Source: Chloroflexota bacterium
GTDB taxonomy: Bacteria > Chloroflexota > Limnocylindria > Limnocylindrales > CSP1-4
Length of the DNA stretch: 15,772 bases
Assembly (NCBI GenBank): GCA_021785115.1
Contig: JAJYGO010000125.1
Coordinates: 1 to 15,772, forward strand
Reading direction: 5' to 3'
Of the stretch, positions 14,890 through 15,772 are shown piece by piece. The translations under genes and the position numbers were made by a program. Below the pieces are notes generated by a model that did not search any database, was not told where the DNA came from, and saw only the letters and a list, made by a program, of their open reading frames with translations. Position 1 is the first letter of the stretch; every line of letters begins with the position of its first letter.

Positions 14890-15772
14890 ATGTCAAGATC
14901 GCTCGTTCTGACGATCGACGCCGGCACGACCGGGATCCGAACGATCCTCTACGACCGTCGCGGCGTGGAGGTCGCGGGCGCCTATCGGGAGTTCACGCAG
15001 ATCACGCCGGCCCCCAGCCTGCTCGAGCACGACGCCGCGGAGATCTGGGCCGTCACGCGCAGCCTGATGTCAGAGACCATGGCGCGCGCCGGGGCACATG
15101 CCCGGCAGATTGCCGCGATCGGCGTGACCGGCCAGCGCGCGACCGCCCTGGCCTGGGACAGGAAGACGGGGCAGCCCCTGCACAATGCGATCGTCTGGCA
15201 GGACCTCCGCACGTGGCCGCGCTGCCTCGAGTTGACCGAGCTGCTGGGGTTCCCGGTCAGCCCGTTCCAGGCCCTCACGAAGATCGAGTGGCTGCTGGAC
15301 CACGTCCCGGGCGTCCGCGACCGGGTGCTGTCCGGGGAGGCGCTCGTGGGCACCCTGGACAGCTGGCTCGTCTGGAAGCTGACGGGCGGCGCAGCGTTCG
15401 TGATCGACGCCTCGAACGCCTCGACGACCTCGATGTGGGACCCGGCCACGGGCGACTGGTCCCCGCGCATCGTCGACGTGCTGGGCGTGCCGGTCGAGCG
15501 ACTCGCCACCGTCTCCCCTTCCAGCGTCGTCTACGCCAACGCGGACCCCGACCTGTTCGACGGCGCGGTCGTCCCTGTCGCCGCCTCGGCCGGCGACCAG
15601 CAGGCCGCGACCTTCGGCCAGCTGTGCCTCGAGCCCGGCGAGGGCAAAGCCACCTACGGGACGGCGGTGATGGTCGATGTCAACACCGGCGGCCAGTGGG
15701 TGAACGGCAGGGGCACCTACCCGCTCAGCCTGTGGCGACTCGGCAACGTGGATTCCTATGTCCTCGAGGGGA
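14890..15772 (+). CDS. FGGY-family carbohydrate kinase, glycerol-kinase-like (truncated by window end)
   Basis: The visible 294 residues follow glycerol kinase closely: DAGTTG at 10-15 (phosphate loop), IAAIGVTGQRAT at 74-85, HNAIVWQD at 98-105, GTLDSWLVWKLTGG at 154-167, SAGDQQAATFGQLC at 233-246 and KATYGTAV at 253-260. It should phosphorylate a small polyol or keto-sugar with ATP. Of the glycerol-contacting residues of the E. coli enzyme (R83, E84, W103, Y135, D245, Q246), the equivalents here are R83, Ala84, W103, Phe126, D236 and Q237, so two hydrogen-bonding side chains are lost. A loop near residues 115-125 is also shorter. This suggests a substrate other than plain glycerol. AGGAAGG lies six bases before the ATG. 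The gene follows the FAD oxidase by 75 bases and is most likely co-transcribed with it. The C-terminal part lies beyond the window. Confidence 0.9.
   Translation, partial: MSRSLVLTIDAGTTGIRTILYDRRGVEVAGAYREFTQITPAPSLLEHDAAEIWAVTRSLMSETMARAGAHARQIAAIGVTGQRATALAWDRKTGQPLHNAIVWQDLRTWPRCLELTELLGFPVSPFQALTKIEWLLDHVPGVRDRVLSGEALVGTLDSWLVWKLTGGAAFVIDASNASTTSMWDPATGDWSPRIVDVLGVPVERLATVSPSSVVYANADPDLFDGAVVPVAASAGDQQAATFGQLCLEPGEGKATYGTAVMVDVNTGGQWVNGRGTYPLSLWRLGNVDSYVLEG

Overview
This is a very GC-rich window (roughly 70% by eye) carrying bacterial genes. The composition, Ala/Thr/Pro-rich lipoprotein linkers, ATG/GTG/TTG start usage and apparently leaderless -10 promoters suit a high-GC Actinomycetota or a Chloroflexota lineage such as Limnocylindria. 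Nothing seen fixes the phylum. No rRNA, tRNA, CRISPR array, insertion sequence or integrase was found.

Left part (1-7593): a mixed set of stand-alone genes. A BMP/nucleoside-type ABC permease (225-1489) is broken by a one-base frameshift. It converges on a secreted six-Asp-box sialidase-like beta-propeller (1599-3038, minus). Then come a small multi-pass membrane protein (3317-3790), a DUF2283 protein (3901-4233, minus), an AbiE-type toxin-antitoxin pair (abiEi 4446-5240 and a frameshifted abiEii 5244-6016), and a secreted M28 aminopeptidase-like lipoprotein with a PA domain (6127-7593).

Right part (7630-15772): a coherent carbohydrate/polyol uptake and catabolism locus built on two divergent operons. 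The minus operon runs from 13074 down to 7630: CUT1 solute-binding lipoprotein, two permeases, a glycerol-dehydrogenase-like Fe/Zn alcohol dehydrogenase, and an RpiR/MurR-type SIS-domain regulator. The plus operon starts at 13345: an FAD-linked oxidase related to alkyl-dihydroxyacetonephosphate synthase (AGPS), then an FGGY kinase related to glycerol kinase that runs off the window end.

The two operons share a 270-bp intergenic region. Each promoter has its -10 hexamer embedded in the same position of a 13-bp inverted repeat (GTAGTTA-YR-CTAC). The two sites are about 74 bp apart and oppositely oriented. This fits control of both operons by one regulator, most simply the RpiR protein encoded at the end of the minus operon. 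Transporter, NAD-linked dehydrogenase, FAD oxidase and kinase together look like a pathway for a glycerol-like or other short polyol/keto-sugar (or its derivative). The substrate is not identifiable from sequence, and both the kinase and the oxidase show departures from their best-known relatives. This locus is the strongest candidate here for an undescribed pathway.

Strong perfect or near-perfect hairpins lie between the binding-protein and permease genes, between oxidase and kinase, and at the convergent junction of the M28 and rpiR-type genes. Two separate one-base deletions in otherwise well-conserved genes could be real mutations or assembly errors.
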